A DNA stretch of 64,000 nucleotides from Rhodococcus spongiicola. GTDB taxonomy: Bacteria; Actinomycetota; Actinomycetes; Mycobacteriales; Mycobacteriaceae. The translations under genes and the position numbers were made by a program. Shown here piece after piece: positions 23,918 through 32,433 of this stretch. Within the stretch, counting starts at the first letter, position 1. Each line of letters opens with the position of its first letter. The notes beneath the pieces were generated by a model, which made no database searches, had not been told where the DNA came from, and saw only the letters and a list, made by a program, of their open reading frames with translations. The stretch is taken from contig NZ_RKLN01000001.1 in NCBI RefSeq assembly GCF_004011835.1, positions 124,001 to 188,000 on the forward strand, given 5' to 3'.

Positions 23918-25348
23918 ATGTTCGAGATCGCCAGCTTCGACGAGGCCGTCGACCGCTCGTGGAGCCTGTTCCAGCGCAAACTCGCCGATCACCTTTCCGC
24001 GATGCGGAACGACGACATTCTGATCCTCGAATGGATCGAAGAGAACACCGTGGACGGGTTCACGCCGTGGGTCCAGTTCCTGCTCTGGGACGACGAGTAC
24101 CTGCGTGCCGAGGTGTCGTCGAACTCGTACCTCGCACCCCGGTACACGCTCGCGCCGGAGGCCGAGAATCGACTGTGCGAGTTGGGGTGGAGCCGGCCCA
24201 CGCGCCTCCCCCGAGGGGAACCCGACGACGGATCACCCGCGTTCTTCCTCGACAAGGAACAGCGTTGGGCCGATCAACTCGCGGCGATGACTGTGAGCAC
24301 ACTGCGCGAAATCTGGAGTGTTCCGCACCCTAGCTTCGTCCTCCCAGAGATCATCGGCACGCTCGAAGGCTCCGACCTCGCTGCCGACACCGTCGAGGTC
24401 GAACCAGCACCCGACCCCAGCCATCTCGACGATGACACCGCCGTAACCCCATCCGACCCGGATCAACTCAGAAACCTGGTCGCCTCCACCGTCGAGAAGG
24501 CTCTCGGTTTCACCCCCGAGATCGACGACGACGGGGACGTCGTCCTGAAGTTGGACGACCAACCGGTGCTGGTGATCACGCATCCGGATCAACCACTCGT
24601 GCGGGTGTGGGTCCCACTGCTCCACGGAGTCGTCGGACGCACCCGCGCCGCCGAGAACGCCTGCGACCTCACCAAGCGGTGGCCCGGCATCCGGTTCACC
24701 CTCGACGAGGACCGTCTCAACGCCTCGATCGACGTGTCCGGAAATCCGTTCGTTCCCCGCCACCTGGTCGACGCGCTCGACCAGTTCAGCGCGTTCACCC
24801 CCTCGGTCGACGCCCGATTCGCCGCGCGCTTCGGGGGCTCCCGCTTCGCCGACGGACTGCCCCGCGAGAGAGGCGATGTGCCATCGAGCGCACCGACCGA
24901 CGACGGCACCGACGACGATGGGGACGACCCGGGCCTCCCACCGGCCCTCATGACACTGATCCACCTCGATCCGGGCGGGTCCGGGTCGCTCAGCGCGCAT
25001 GAAGTCGCGTCGGTGTGCGGCCACGACCGCGACGCCGTCCTCGAGTACCTGAAGATCACGCAGGAACAAGAGATCAGCTGGCGTGAGTCCGCGGAAACGG
25101 CCCGCGGTGAGGGTGATTCAGACGAAGCCGACGCATGCGACCACGAATCACGGGCCTGGGCGCGGACGCACGAATCTCTGCGGTCAGCACTGCGAGTGAT
25201 CGCGCTACCGGACGCCGCGCGTACGGCTCCGGCCAAGCCGGATCAGACGGAATTGTTCGGCGAACCGACCGAACAGGCCACCGAACAGACCGTGTTCGAG
25301 GCGAACATCACCGAACCGCCGGACCACACCGCGAAGGGTACGCAGTGA
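23918..25348 (+). CDS. YbjN/CesT chaperone-like protein with shared C-terminal module
   Basis: 476 residues, probably cytosolic. Two successive segments resemble the type III secretion/YbjN peptide-binding chaperone fold: residues 6-145 (FDEAVDRSWSLFQRKLADHL, WVQFLLWDDEYLRAEVSSNS) and 180-290 (LVRVWVPLLHGVV, FVPRHLVDALDQF). An acidic linker follows, and at 341-438 the same module as in macro proteins 2 and 3. The C-terminal tail is Thr/Glu-rich. The ATG follows GGGGGCAGC; an in-frame TTG upstream has no proper ribosome site. It lies 118 bp after the NrtR-like gene on the same strand. Fold assignment is by pattern and moderately sure; function is not known. Confidence 0.75.
   Translation: MFEIASFDEAVDRSWSLFQRKLADHLSAMRNDDILILEWIEENTVDGFTPWVQFLLWDDEYLRAEVSSNSYLAPRYTLAPEAENRLCELGWSRPTRLPRGEPDDGSPAFFLDKEQRWADQLAAMTVSTLREIWSVPHPSFVLPEIIGTLEGSDLAADTVEVEPAPDPSHLDDDTAVTPSDPDQLRNLVASTVEKALGFTPEIDDDGDVVLKLDDQPVLVITHPDQPLVRVWVPLLHGVVGRTRAAENACDLTKRWPGIRFTLDEDRLNASIDVSGNPFVPRHLVDALDQFSAFTPSVDARFAARFGGSRFADGLPRERGDVPSSAPTDDGTDDDGDDPGLPPALMTLIHLDPGGSGSLSAHEVASVCGHDRDAVLEYLKITQEQEISWRESAETARGEGDSDEADACDHESRAWARTHESLRSALRVIALPDAARTAPAKPDQTELFGEPTEQATEQTVFEANITEPPDHTAKGTQ
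24776..25231 (+). repeat. Shared C-terminal module, copy C
   Basis: Third copy, on the plus strand, fused to the chaperone-like protein (PPALMTLIHLDPGG, HEVASVCGHDRDAVLEYL, ESRAWARTHESLRSAL). With copies A and B on the minus strand it forms long inverted repeats around the glycohydrolase and NrtR-like genes. Confidence 0.85.
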
Positions 25349-25456
25349 CACGCCCAATGGCGACAAAGGCCCGATGACAAGTTCTTGACCACCGACGAAG
25401 GCGACCTCGACAAATACGACATCCGCGGCGTCCGAGTCACGCCGCTCGCACCGTGA
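25349..25456 (+). pseudogene. In-frame coding remnant after the chaperone-like gene
   Basis: Directly after the TGA of the chaperone-like gene the same frame stays open for 35 codons to a TGA at 25454-25456, reading HAQWRQRPDDKFLTTDEGDL and then DKYDIRGVRVTPLAP. It looks protein-like (acidic, balanced, with an IRGVRV strand) but has no start codon or ribosome site of its own. It may be the former C-terminus, cut by a stop mutation, or debris of a neighbour. Readthrough is possible but unproven. Confidence 0.3.
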
Positions 25457-25572
25457 CGTGACCGCGGCAGCGAAGTCCGCACCACGAACCGTTCGGTCGG
25501 AGCAAAATGATTTGCACCGACCGTTCGGGATCTCGGTCAGGGATCTCGGGAAATCCCGCGGAGGCGCCAGCG

Positions 25573-26964
25573 ATGACGAACGGCACCGGCAAGGAACCGC
25601 TCGGCAACGACGAACGTGCCGAACTCGAGCGGCTGCGCGAAGAGGTGGCGACGCTCCGCGCCGGGCTCGCCGAATCGGGTCCGACCGGTGCAACGACTGT
25701 CGGCGCCCCACGACACACACTGCGGTGGATCGGTGTCACGATCTTGCTCGTGCTCGTCGCCGCACTGGCGATCGTGTCGGTGACGTCGCGGTTCGTGCGG
25801 AGCCAGATCCTCGACACCGAGCGCTACGTCACGACGGTCGCGCCGCTGGCCGATGATCCGGCGATCCAGGCCGAGGTCACCAACCGCGTCACAGACGAGA
25901 TCCTCGCCAGGATCGATCTGGACTCACTCACCACCGAGGCGCTCACCGCCCTCACCGACGTCTCGAATCTTGCTGAGGAAGCGCCCCGTGTGAACCAACT
26001 CGTGGTCGGACTGTCGCCCGTGCTCGCCGGACAGGCGAAAGGCTTCGTCCGCGACACCGTATCCGCGTTCGTCGAGTCGCAGCAGTTCAAGGACCTATGG
26101 ATCCAGGCGAACCGCCGCGCCCACAACGCGCTCGTCTCGGTGGTGACAGGCAACTACGGAGTGAGCGCGGTCGAGGTCGATCAGAGCGGCACGGTCAGCA
26201 TCTCGCTGGAGACGATCATCGACAACGTGCGAACGGCACTGGTCGACCGCGGCTTCACGATCGCCGAGACGATCCCGAGCGTGGACAGACAGTTCGTCCT
26301 GTTCCAATCCCCCGGCCTTGTGCAGGCACAGCGCGCGGTCAACGCCCTCGACAAAGTGTCGGCCGTGCTTCCGTGGTTGGCGATCGCTTGTGCGGCCGCC
26401 GCGGTCGCGGCGTCCCCTGGTGGTCGTCGCCTGCGGACCCTGTCGCTGGCCGGGTTGTCGGTCGCGGTCGGAATGCTCGTTCTCGCGATCGGAATCCTCG
26501 TCGCACGTGCGGTCTACCTCACCGACATCCCACCCGACGTCCTGTCCCCGGATGCCGCGGCAGTGGTCGTCGACACCGTGCTCGTGCCACTGCGTACCAG
26601 CCTGCGTGCCGTTGCGGTGGCCGGCGTGGTGGTCGCAGTCGGCGCCTACCTGACAAGTGGCTCGTCGTCGGCGAGGGTCGTTCGCCGCGGATTCGGCCAG
26701 GCGCTCGATTTCGTGCGGCGGCCCACCCATGGCCGCCCGCCGAGCACCGCGGAACGGTGGGCCGCGCAGGCGCGAATACCGCTCCGAAGCGCGATCATCG
26801 GTGCCGCGGCACTGCTACTGATCTTCTGGCGCTACCCCACCGGAATGGTGGTCCTGTGGATCGTTCTCGGTGCCCTGCTCGCCCTGCTCGCGCTGGAGGT
26901 GATCATCCGGCCGGCGGTCGGGACGTCCACGCAGGCGCCGGATAGTGGCGTCGAGCAAGAGTGA
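25573..26964 (+). CDS. Conserved actinobacterial integral membrane protein
   Basis: 463 residues. Residues about 10-40 are a hydrophilic start with a short coiled-coil (ERAELERLREEVATLRAGLA), then a membrane helix (RWIGVTILLVLVAALAIVSV), a long external domain to about residue 260 (DTERYVTTVAPLADDPAIQA onward), then about five further helices. The ATG follows GGAGG by eight bases. I recognise the general family of hypothetical membrane proteins in Rhodococcus and relatives but not a function. It follows the ADP-ribose locus but has its own 224-bp upstream gap. Confidence 0.8.
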   Translation: MTNGTGKEPLGNDERAELERLREEVATLRAGLAESGPTGATTVGAPRHTLRWIGVTILLVLVAALAIVSVTSRFVRSQILDTERYVTTVAPLADDPAIQAEVTNRVTDEILARIDLDSLTTEALTALTDVSNLAEEAPRVNQLVVGLSPVLAGQAKGFVRDTVSAFVESQQFKDLWIQANRRAHNALVSVVTGNYGVSAVEVDQSGTVSISLETIIDNVRTALVDRGFTIAETIPSVDRQFVLFQSPGLVQAQRAVNALDKVSAVLPWLAIACAAAAVAASPGGRRLRTLSLAGLSVAVGMLVLAIGILVARAVYLTDIPPDVLSPDAAAVVVDTVLVPLRTSLRAVAVAGVVVAVGAYLTSGSSSARVVRRGFGQALDFVRRPTHGRPPSTAERWAAQARIPLRSAIIGAAALLLIFWRYPTGMVVLWIVLGALLALLALEVIIRPAVGTSTQAPDSGVEQE

Positions 26965-27048
26965 ACAGCACTAGGAATACTCGTGGCGGGCCCCGATGCT
27001 GTACTCGGTAACGTCCCGAACGCATGTACGTCGAAAAGGAGACCCGCC

Positions 27049-27327
27049 GTGGCGAACAGGATCGAGCACAACACGGACCAGAACCGCTTCGAGGTCTACG
27101 TCGACGACACGCTCGCCGGATACGCCGAGTACCTCGAGTCGAACGGCGTCCGGGACTTCGGACACACCGTTACCAACCCGGAATTCCGAGGCCGGGGACT
27201 TGCCGGCCAGGTGGTCAAGGCTGCTCTCGACACATCCCGTGAACAGGGCTTCAAGATCGTGCCGTCGTGCTCCTACGTCGCGAAGTACGTCGAGTCCCAC
27301 CCCGACTACGCCGATCTGGTCGCTTGA
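27049..27327 (+). CDS. Small GNAT-like acetyltransferase (NATD1/YidJ type)
   Basis: 92-residue single-domain acyl-CoA-binding protein of the short GNAT clade. Seen: FEVYVDDTLAGYAEYLES and the CoA loop NPEFRGRGLAGQVVKAALD, then FKIVPSCSYVAKYVESHPDY, which is diagnostic of this clade. The GTG at 27049 has AAGGAG eight bases upstream; an in-frame start at 26983 would add an unrelated leader. Acceptor unknown. Confidence 0.9.
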   Translation: MANRIEHNTDQNRFEVYVDDTLAGYAEYLESNGVRDFGHTVTNPEFRGRGLAGQVVKAALDTSREQGFKIVPSCSYVAKYVESHPDYADLVA

Positions 27328-27542
27328 CCCACTACAACGAATCACACTGGGTACGAGCATGTTCCGCGTTCCGAGGTAGACACAATGCTTGACACACAGG
27401 ACATCTCAGGTGATTCCCGCGCAAGAAGGTTCACATCACAAGCAGTCGGGTAGACTCGCTGGTGAGCGGCCACCAAGAGTGGTTCCCCGATCCCGCGCAC
27501 AGCACGCGAGACCCCACCCGTGAACCGGACGATAGGCGTTCG

Positions 27543-28028
27543 ATGGAGCAAACAGGGAAAACCTCGCACAACGGTCACCGGTCCGGCAACGGCCGAGTAT
27601 CGATCACCGACGGCGCGGTGCGGACCGTATCGGGGATCGCCGATGTAACCACGTCGTCTATTGGAGCCCTCGGCGGCGCGGCTGTAGGAAGCGTCGTCGG
27701 TGGGGTCCGAGGAGCAGTGGGCGGAGTCGCCGACGGCACCCGACGGGGTCTCGAGGTGGGTAGCCGCTCCACACCGGCCGCAATCCTCACGATGGCTGCT
27801 GCGGGTGCTGCCGGCATTGTCGACTGGCCCGTGGTCGTGACCGTCGGGGGCGCCGCGCTCGTGCTGAGGCAACTCCACGCGCGCGGCGCGAGCCCAGAAG
27901 CAACCGTGCAGCCGGCTGAAGAGAAGCCCGCGACGAGGGCGCGGAGCGGCGGATCATCCACGGCGGCGAAGAGGAAAGGCACCGCGAAGAGCACCGGGTC
28001 ACGCCCACGGGGGCGTACCTCTCGGTGA
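27543..28028 (+). CDS. Small Gly/Ala-rich protein upstream of the P-type ATPase
   Basis: 161 residues with two weakly hydrophobic stretches (SIGALGGAAVGSVVGGVRGA; AAGAAGIVDWPVVVTVGGAA) and a basic tail rich in Lys, Arg and Ser. Its stop overlaps the P-type ATPase start as GTGA, so the two are coupled. The segment IVDWPVVVTVG resembles VIDWPVALAIA in the small protein after the ATPase. It may be a membrane-associated partner or scaffold of the pump; this is inference from position. Start choice is uncertain (weak GGCG upstream). Confidence 0.7.
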   Translation: MEQTGKTSHNGHRSGNGRVSITDGAVRTVSGIADVTTSSIGALGGAAVGSVVGGVRGAVGGVADGTRRGLEVGSRSTPAAILTMAAAGAAGIVDWPVVVTVGGAALVLRQLHARGASPEATVQPAEEKPATRARSGGSSTAAKRKGTAKSTGSRPRGRTSR

Positions 28029-31000
28029 GGGTCGCGGTAGTCGGGGCATTCTTCGGACAGGCACGCACCCTGTCCGAACGAGGCGTGACCGCTGCCGTGA
28101 CAACCGCGACCGTGAGCACCGCGGCGACCGCCGGTGTGCTCACCGGACTCCTCACGTCCGGGCGCTCGGCATACGTCAACGCAGCACACGCCGGGACGGC
28201 GCTCCTCGAGTCGACGCACCCCGAGTCAGACCGCCCCGAGTCAGGCCACCAAGAGTCGGCCCACACCGAGTCGGCGCAGCCCGAGCGAGCGACCCTCCCA
28301 CCACCTCCCGGATGGTCGGACGCTGTCCTGGCGGCACGATTGGCGGCCCTCGCCGCACATTCCGCCGGTTTCGGGGTCGCGCTCGCCGGTCGAATCCTGC
28401 GACTTCCCAGGCTTCCACTCGTGGCGGCCGCCCCGGTCACGATCATCGACTATCAGCCACGGCTTCGGGGCCTCCTCGAATCGACAATCGGAACTCGACG
28501 TACCGATACCGTGCTCTCGCTGGCCAACGCCGCGACGTACGCGGCGGCGCAGGCCCCGACTCCGCTTGCGGTGGAGGCGTTGCTGCGTGCGTCCACCGTA
28601 GGTGAGGTGGTCGCCAACCGGGCCGCGTGGCACCGCAGCGCGCATCCGCCCTTCAGTGGAGACGACCTCCGGCCGCAACACGGTCCGATCGAGCGTCATC
28701 TCGAGCGGGCCTCATGGGCGCAACTGGGGGCGGCCGGCGTCGTCGGGGTGGCTTCAGGGAGCGTCCGAACCGCGGGAACGGCGGCGCTGGTCGCCGCGCC
28801 CAAGGCGGCCCGTACTGCCCGCGAGTCGTTTGCGGCCACGCTCGGGCGCGGGTTCGCTGCGCAAGACATCCTCAGCCGCGGACCACGGACCCTCCGCCGT
28901 CTCGACTCGATCACCGCGCTCGTCGTCGAGCCGCGAGCACTCCTGACGGACGAACTGCGGGTGAGCCGGATCCGCGGCGTCTCCGACGAACTCAGGGCCG
29001 AGGTGTGGGAGGCGGCACGCAGTGCCGTCGAAGCAGGCGAACTCACCGAAGGCTGGCACGCTCTCGCTGCGCTACCCGGCCCTGCCACATCGGGCCCCGC
29101 CACATTCGGCCCCGACACGTCCGGCCCCGACACGTCCGACACAGCGGGGCCGGCCGTGCTGGTCTCCCGTGTACACGACCCGCTCGCGTCAGCCGTCCTC
29201 GAGCAGACTCGCCACGCCGATGTGACGGTGCATTCGCTCGATGACGAAGCCCTCGGGTCGCTGCGGTCCGCATTCGATGAGCTTCGAACACCCTCCACCA
29301 CCACCGATTCCGACCTGTCCGCCATCGTGCGGGAACTACGCAGGGGTGGGGCCACCGTCGCCGTTCTGGCGACACACTGTCCGGACGCCCTCGCCGAGGC
29401 CGACCTCGGTATCGGATTCTCGGATGGAGAAACTCCGGTCGAGTGTGACCTCCTGGTACCAGACCTCGAGGCTGCCTGGCGCGTGCTTCGCGCGCTACCG
29501 GCGGCCCGGACCGCGAGCAGGCGGGGCATCGAAATCGCTACCGGTGCTTCACTTCTCGGATCGCTGCTGATGCTCCCCGGCACTCACGGGCGCGGCCCCG
29601 GACCGATCAGCGCGGGGTCGGGTGCCGCGCTGTGGACCGGGCACAGTCTCGCCAACGGGGTGCTGGGCGCCGAGACCCCGACCCCGATACCCCAGCACGA
29701 CTGGCATGCGATGCCGGCGGATCGGGTCCAGCGCATGCTGGCTACGCCCATCCCACAGGGGCCGCCGTCCGGACCGGGACGGATCGAGTCGCTGGCGTCG
29801 TGGGCGCAGCGTCCGGCGGGGTTCCTGTGGGATTTCGGTCAGTCGCTGCGCACCGAACTGTCGGACCCGCTGACCCCTATTCTCGCGACCGGTTCGGCAG
29901 CGAGCGCGGTCCTCGGTTCACCGGTCGACGCGGTGTTGGTCGGGTCGGTGCTGGTCGGAAATGCCGCGTTGTCGGCCGCACAACGCCTGCACGCCGAACG
30001 CCTGCTGCGGCGACTCCTCGCAGTTCAGGATCCGCCGGCGCGCATCGTGAGTCCCGACGGCGGGTACCGGTCCGTCCCGTCCGCGCTGTTGCACCCCGGC
30101 GAGGTGATCGAGGTGCGGCCAGGCGAAGTGGTGCCCGCCGACGGCCGACTACTCACTGCCGACGGCGTCGAGGTCGATGAGTCGTCACTCACGGGCGAGT
30201 CGCTGCCGGTCGACAAACAGACCGCGGCGACGCCGGGTGTCCCCCTCGCCGACCGCACCTGCATGCTCTACGCCGGTACCACCGTTCTGACCGGTACCGC
30301 GACCGCGGTGGTGACGACGGTCGGCGCCGCTACCGAGACCGGACGTGCAACGGCGCTGTCGCCGAGACGGGTCGGCCGGGTCGGCCTGCAGGCACAACTG
30401 CGCGAAATGACCGGCCAGGTTCTACCGGTCAGCATCGCCAGCGGCGCGCTGGTCACCCTAACCTCGATGCTTCGTGGCGGAGGCCTGCAGGCGGCGATCA
30501 CCAGCGGCGTCGCGGTCGCGGTCGCCGCAGTGCCGGAGGGACTCCCCCTCGTCGCCACGCTCGCGCAGCAGGCGGCCGCGCGCCGGCTGACCAAGGCTTC
30601 CGCGCTGGTCCGTTCGCCCCGCTCGGTGGAGGCGCTCGGCCGTGTCGACGTGGCGTGCTTCGACAAGACCGGCACGCTGAGCGAGGACCGGCTGCGGGTC
30701 AGGGCCGTCCGCCCGGCTGCCTCCGTCGATCCCGACACCGTCCTGCGCGCCGCCGCCCGCACGTCCGTCACAGTCGACGGGGTCGCGGCTCCGCACGCCA
30801 CCGATCGTGCGGTCGTCGAGGCCGCAGAGGCCACGACACCGGACAGCGACCGTCCACCGGAGCCTGACGACGTGGTCCTACCGTTCCGCTCGGGACGGCC
30901 GTATGCGGCGGCGCTGAAAGGGACCGAACTCGTGGTCAAGGGCGCTCCCGAGGTGGTGCTCGCGGCCTGCACCGGAGCTGCGCCGTCGAAGCTCGAGGGC

Positions 31001-32422
31001 ATCGTTGCAGAGGTCCCGTCCATGGCGGAGGAGGGTATGCGCGTGATCGCGGTGGCTCGCCGCGTCGTCACGCCTGCGCAGGCCGCCCGCGCCGTCGGTG
31101 ATCCCGACGAGGTCGAGGTGCTGTGCGGACAGGGGCTCGAACCGTTGGGCCTGCTGGGACTTTCCGACACGATCCGTCCCGAAGCCGTCAACCTGCTTCC
31201 GTCGCTCGAGGAGCGTGGCGTATCGGTCCGGCTGATCACCGGCGACCATCCCGTCACCGCTGCGGCAATCGCACGCAACCTCGGACTCGCACTCGACGCT
31301 GACGACGTGGTGACCGGCTCGGAGTGGGAGGCACTCTCACACCGCGGGCAGGAGATCGCGGTGCGGGAGAGGTGCTTGTTCGCCCGGATGACGCCCGAGC
31401 AGAAGGTGCAGATTGTTCAGACTCTCGAACGCACCGGCCACGTGTGCGCGATGGTCGGGGACGGCGCCAACGATGCCGCTGCGATCCGGGCCGCAAGTAT
31501 CGGTATCGGTGTCGCGTCACGCGGCAGCCACCCGGCCCGCAGTGCGGCCGACCTTCTGCTCCTCGACGGGCATGTGGACGCGATCCTCGATGCAATCGAC
31601 GAGGGTCGGCAACTGTGGCAGCGAGTGCAGTCGGCGGTGTCGGTGCTGCTCGGCGGCAACGCCGGCGAGGTGGCGTTCGCACTGATCGGGAGCGCGATCA
31701 GTGGGCGGGCCCCACTGGGCGCACGCCAGTTGCTTCTGGTGAACCTGCTGACCGACGCCCTACCGGCTGCCGCACTCGCGGTCAGCCCGCTACGCCAGGA
31801 CCGCGCCCACCACGGCCGCGGTCCCGATACGGCGGCGCTGTGGCGGACCGTCGCGATCCGTGGAGCCGCCACCGCGGCCGGTGCCAGTGTGGCGTGGGGG
31901 CTGGCGAGCGTCACCGGACGCCCGCGGCGCGCGTCGACGGTGGGCCTGGTCGCCCTCGTCGGAACGCAGCTGGGACAGACGTTGATCGATTCGCACAGCC
32001 CACTGGTCGTGGCCACCGCCCTCGGGTCCATCGGTGTGCTGGGCGCCGTCGTCACTACGCCCGGGGTGAGCCAGTTCCTGGGTTGCACACCGCTGGGACC
32101 ACTGGCTTGGGCACAGGCCCTGGGATCCGCGACGGGCGCGACGGCGGTCGCGGCGCTGGCACCTCGAGCGCTCGCATGGTGGGGCGATCGCCGGGCCCAA
32201 TCCGATCAGTCGACGACCAGAACCCCGGCTCTCAACAGCACCGCGTATGCGTGGCGCAACGGCGGAGCAAGCACCGACGTCACGACACCGGTCAACGGGT
32301 CCGGTCCGGGCGAGCGGACGGACGACGTGAACGCGGAGAGCGCTGGGAGCGCCGATAACGAGACGGTCACGAACCACAGGATGGTCACCGTAGGTGTACA
32401 GCGGGTGAACAACGGGGATTGA
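28025..32422 (+). CDS. Large cation-transporting P-type ATPase (CtpH/CtpI-like)
   Basis: 1465 residues, far longer than ordinary P-type pumps but close to mycobacterial CtpH/CtpI. The N-terminal 600 residues are a poorly conserved extension with two expanded 15-bp repeat tracts. Then the canonical core: actuator SSLTGESLPVDKQ (residue 723 on), phosphorylation site ACFDKTGTLSEDRL (Asp880), KGAPEVVL, hinge MVGDGANDAAAIRAA (from 1143), and C-terminal helices. The GTG start overlaps the preceding stop. The transported ion cannot be fixed: I see no CPC motif and no N-terminal HMA cysteine pair, so a soft-metal pump of the CopA type is unlikely. Confidence 0.9.
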   Translation: MRVAVVGAFFGQARTLSERGVTAAVTTATVSTAATAGVLTGLLTSGRSAYVNAAHAGTALLESTHPESDRPESGHQESAHTESAQPERATLPPPPGWSDAVLAARLAALAAHSAGFGVALAGRILRLPRLPLVAAAPVTIIDYQPRLRGLLESTIGTRRTDTVLSLANAATYAAAQAPTPLAVEALLRASTVGEVVANRAAWHRSAHPPFSGDDLRPQHGPIERHLERASWAQLGAAGVVGVASGSVRTAGTAALVAAPKAARTARESFAATLGRGFAAQDILSRGPRTLRRLDSITALVVEPRALLTDELRVSRIRGVSDELRAEVWEAARSAVEAGELTEGWHALAALPGPATSGPATFGPDTSGPDTSDTAGPAVLVSRVHDPLASAVLEQTRHADVTVHSLDDEALGSLRSAFDELRTPSTTTDSDLSAIVRELRRGGATVAVLATHCPDALAEADLGIGFSDGETPVECDLLVPDLEAAWRVLRALPAARTASRRGIEIATGASLLGSLLMLPGTHGRGPGPISAGSGAALWTGHSLANGVLGAETPTPIPQHDWHAMPADRVQRMLATPIPQGPPSGPGRIESLASWAQRPAGFLWDFGQSLRTELSDPLTPILATGSAASAVLGSPVDAVLVGSVLVGNAALSAAQRLHAERLLRRLLAVQDPPARIVSPDGGYRSVPSALLHPGEVIEVRPGEVVPADGRLLTADGVEVDESSLTGESLPVDKQTAATPGVPLADRTCMLYAGTTVLTGTATAVVTTVGAATETGRATALSPRRVGRVGLQAQLREMTGQVLPVSIASGALVTLTSMLRGGGLQAAITSGVAVAVAAVPEGLPLVATLAQQAAARRLTKASALVRSPRSVEALGRVDVACFDKTGTLSEDRLRVRAVRPAASVDPDTVLRAAARTSVTVDGVAAPHATDRAVVEAAEATTPDSDRPPEPDDVVLPFRSGRPYAAALKGTELVVKGAPEVVLAACTGAAPSKLEGIVAEVPSMAEEGMRVIAVARRVVTPAQAARAVGDPDEVEVLCGQGLEPLGLLGLSDTIRPEAVNLLPSLEERGVSVRLITGDHPVTAAAIARNLGLALDADDVVTGSEWEALSHRGQEIAVRERCLFARMTPEQKVQIVQTLERTGHVCAMVGDGANDAAAIRAASIGIGVASRGSHPARSAADLLLLDGHVDAILDAIDEGRQLWQRVQSAVSVLLGGNAGEVAFALIGSAISGRAPLGARQLLLVNLLTDALPAAALAVSPLRQDRAHHGRGPDTAALWRTVAIRGAATAAGASVAWGLASVTGRPRRASTVGLVALVGTQLGQTLIDSHSPLVVATALGSIGVLGAVVTTPGVSQFLGCTPLGPLAWAQALGSATGATAVAALAPRALAWWGDRRAQSDQSTTRTPALNSTAYAWRNGGASTDVTTPVNGSGPGERTDDVNAESAGSADNETVTNHRMVTVGVQRVNNGD
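28208..28282 (+). repeat. 15-bp coding minisatellite 1 in the P-type ATPase
   Basis: Five tandem 15-bp units starting GAGTC, encoding ESTHP, ESDRP, ESGHQ, ESAHT, ESAQP near residues 62-86. The copies differ by several bases, so the expansion is not very recent. Confidence 0.75.
29078..29137 (+). repeat. 15-bp coding minisatellite 2 in the P-type ATPase
   Basis: Four tandem 15-bp units beginning GGCCC, encoding repeats of GPATS, GPATF, GPDTS, GPDTS near residues 352-371; the last two units are identical. Low-complexity linker. Confidence 0.8.
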
Positions 32423-32433
32423 CGAGGCGAACG

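Noticed and set aside
27389-27417. TTGACA followed by GATTCC at 17 bp, a possible promoter of the P-type ATPase cluster
   Set aside because: The -10 is a poor match and the following start is over 100 bp away; not strong enough to list.
28025-32422. Copper or zinc exporter identity of the P-type ATPase
   Set aside because: No CPC motif or N-terminal HMA Cys-x-x-Cys was seen; the ion remains undefined.
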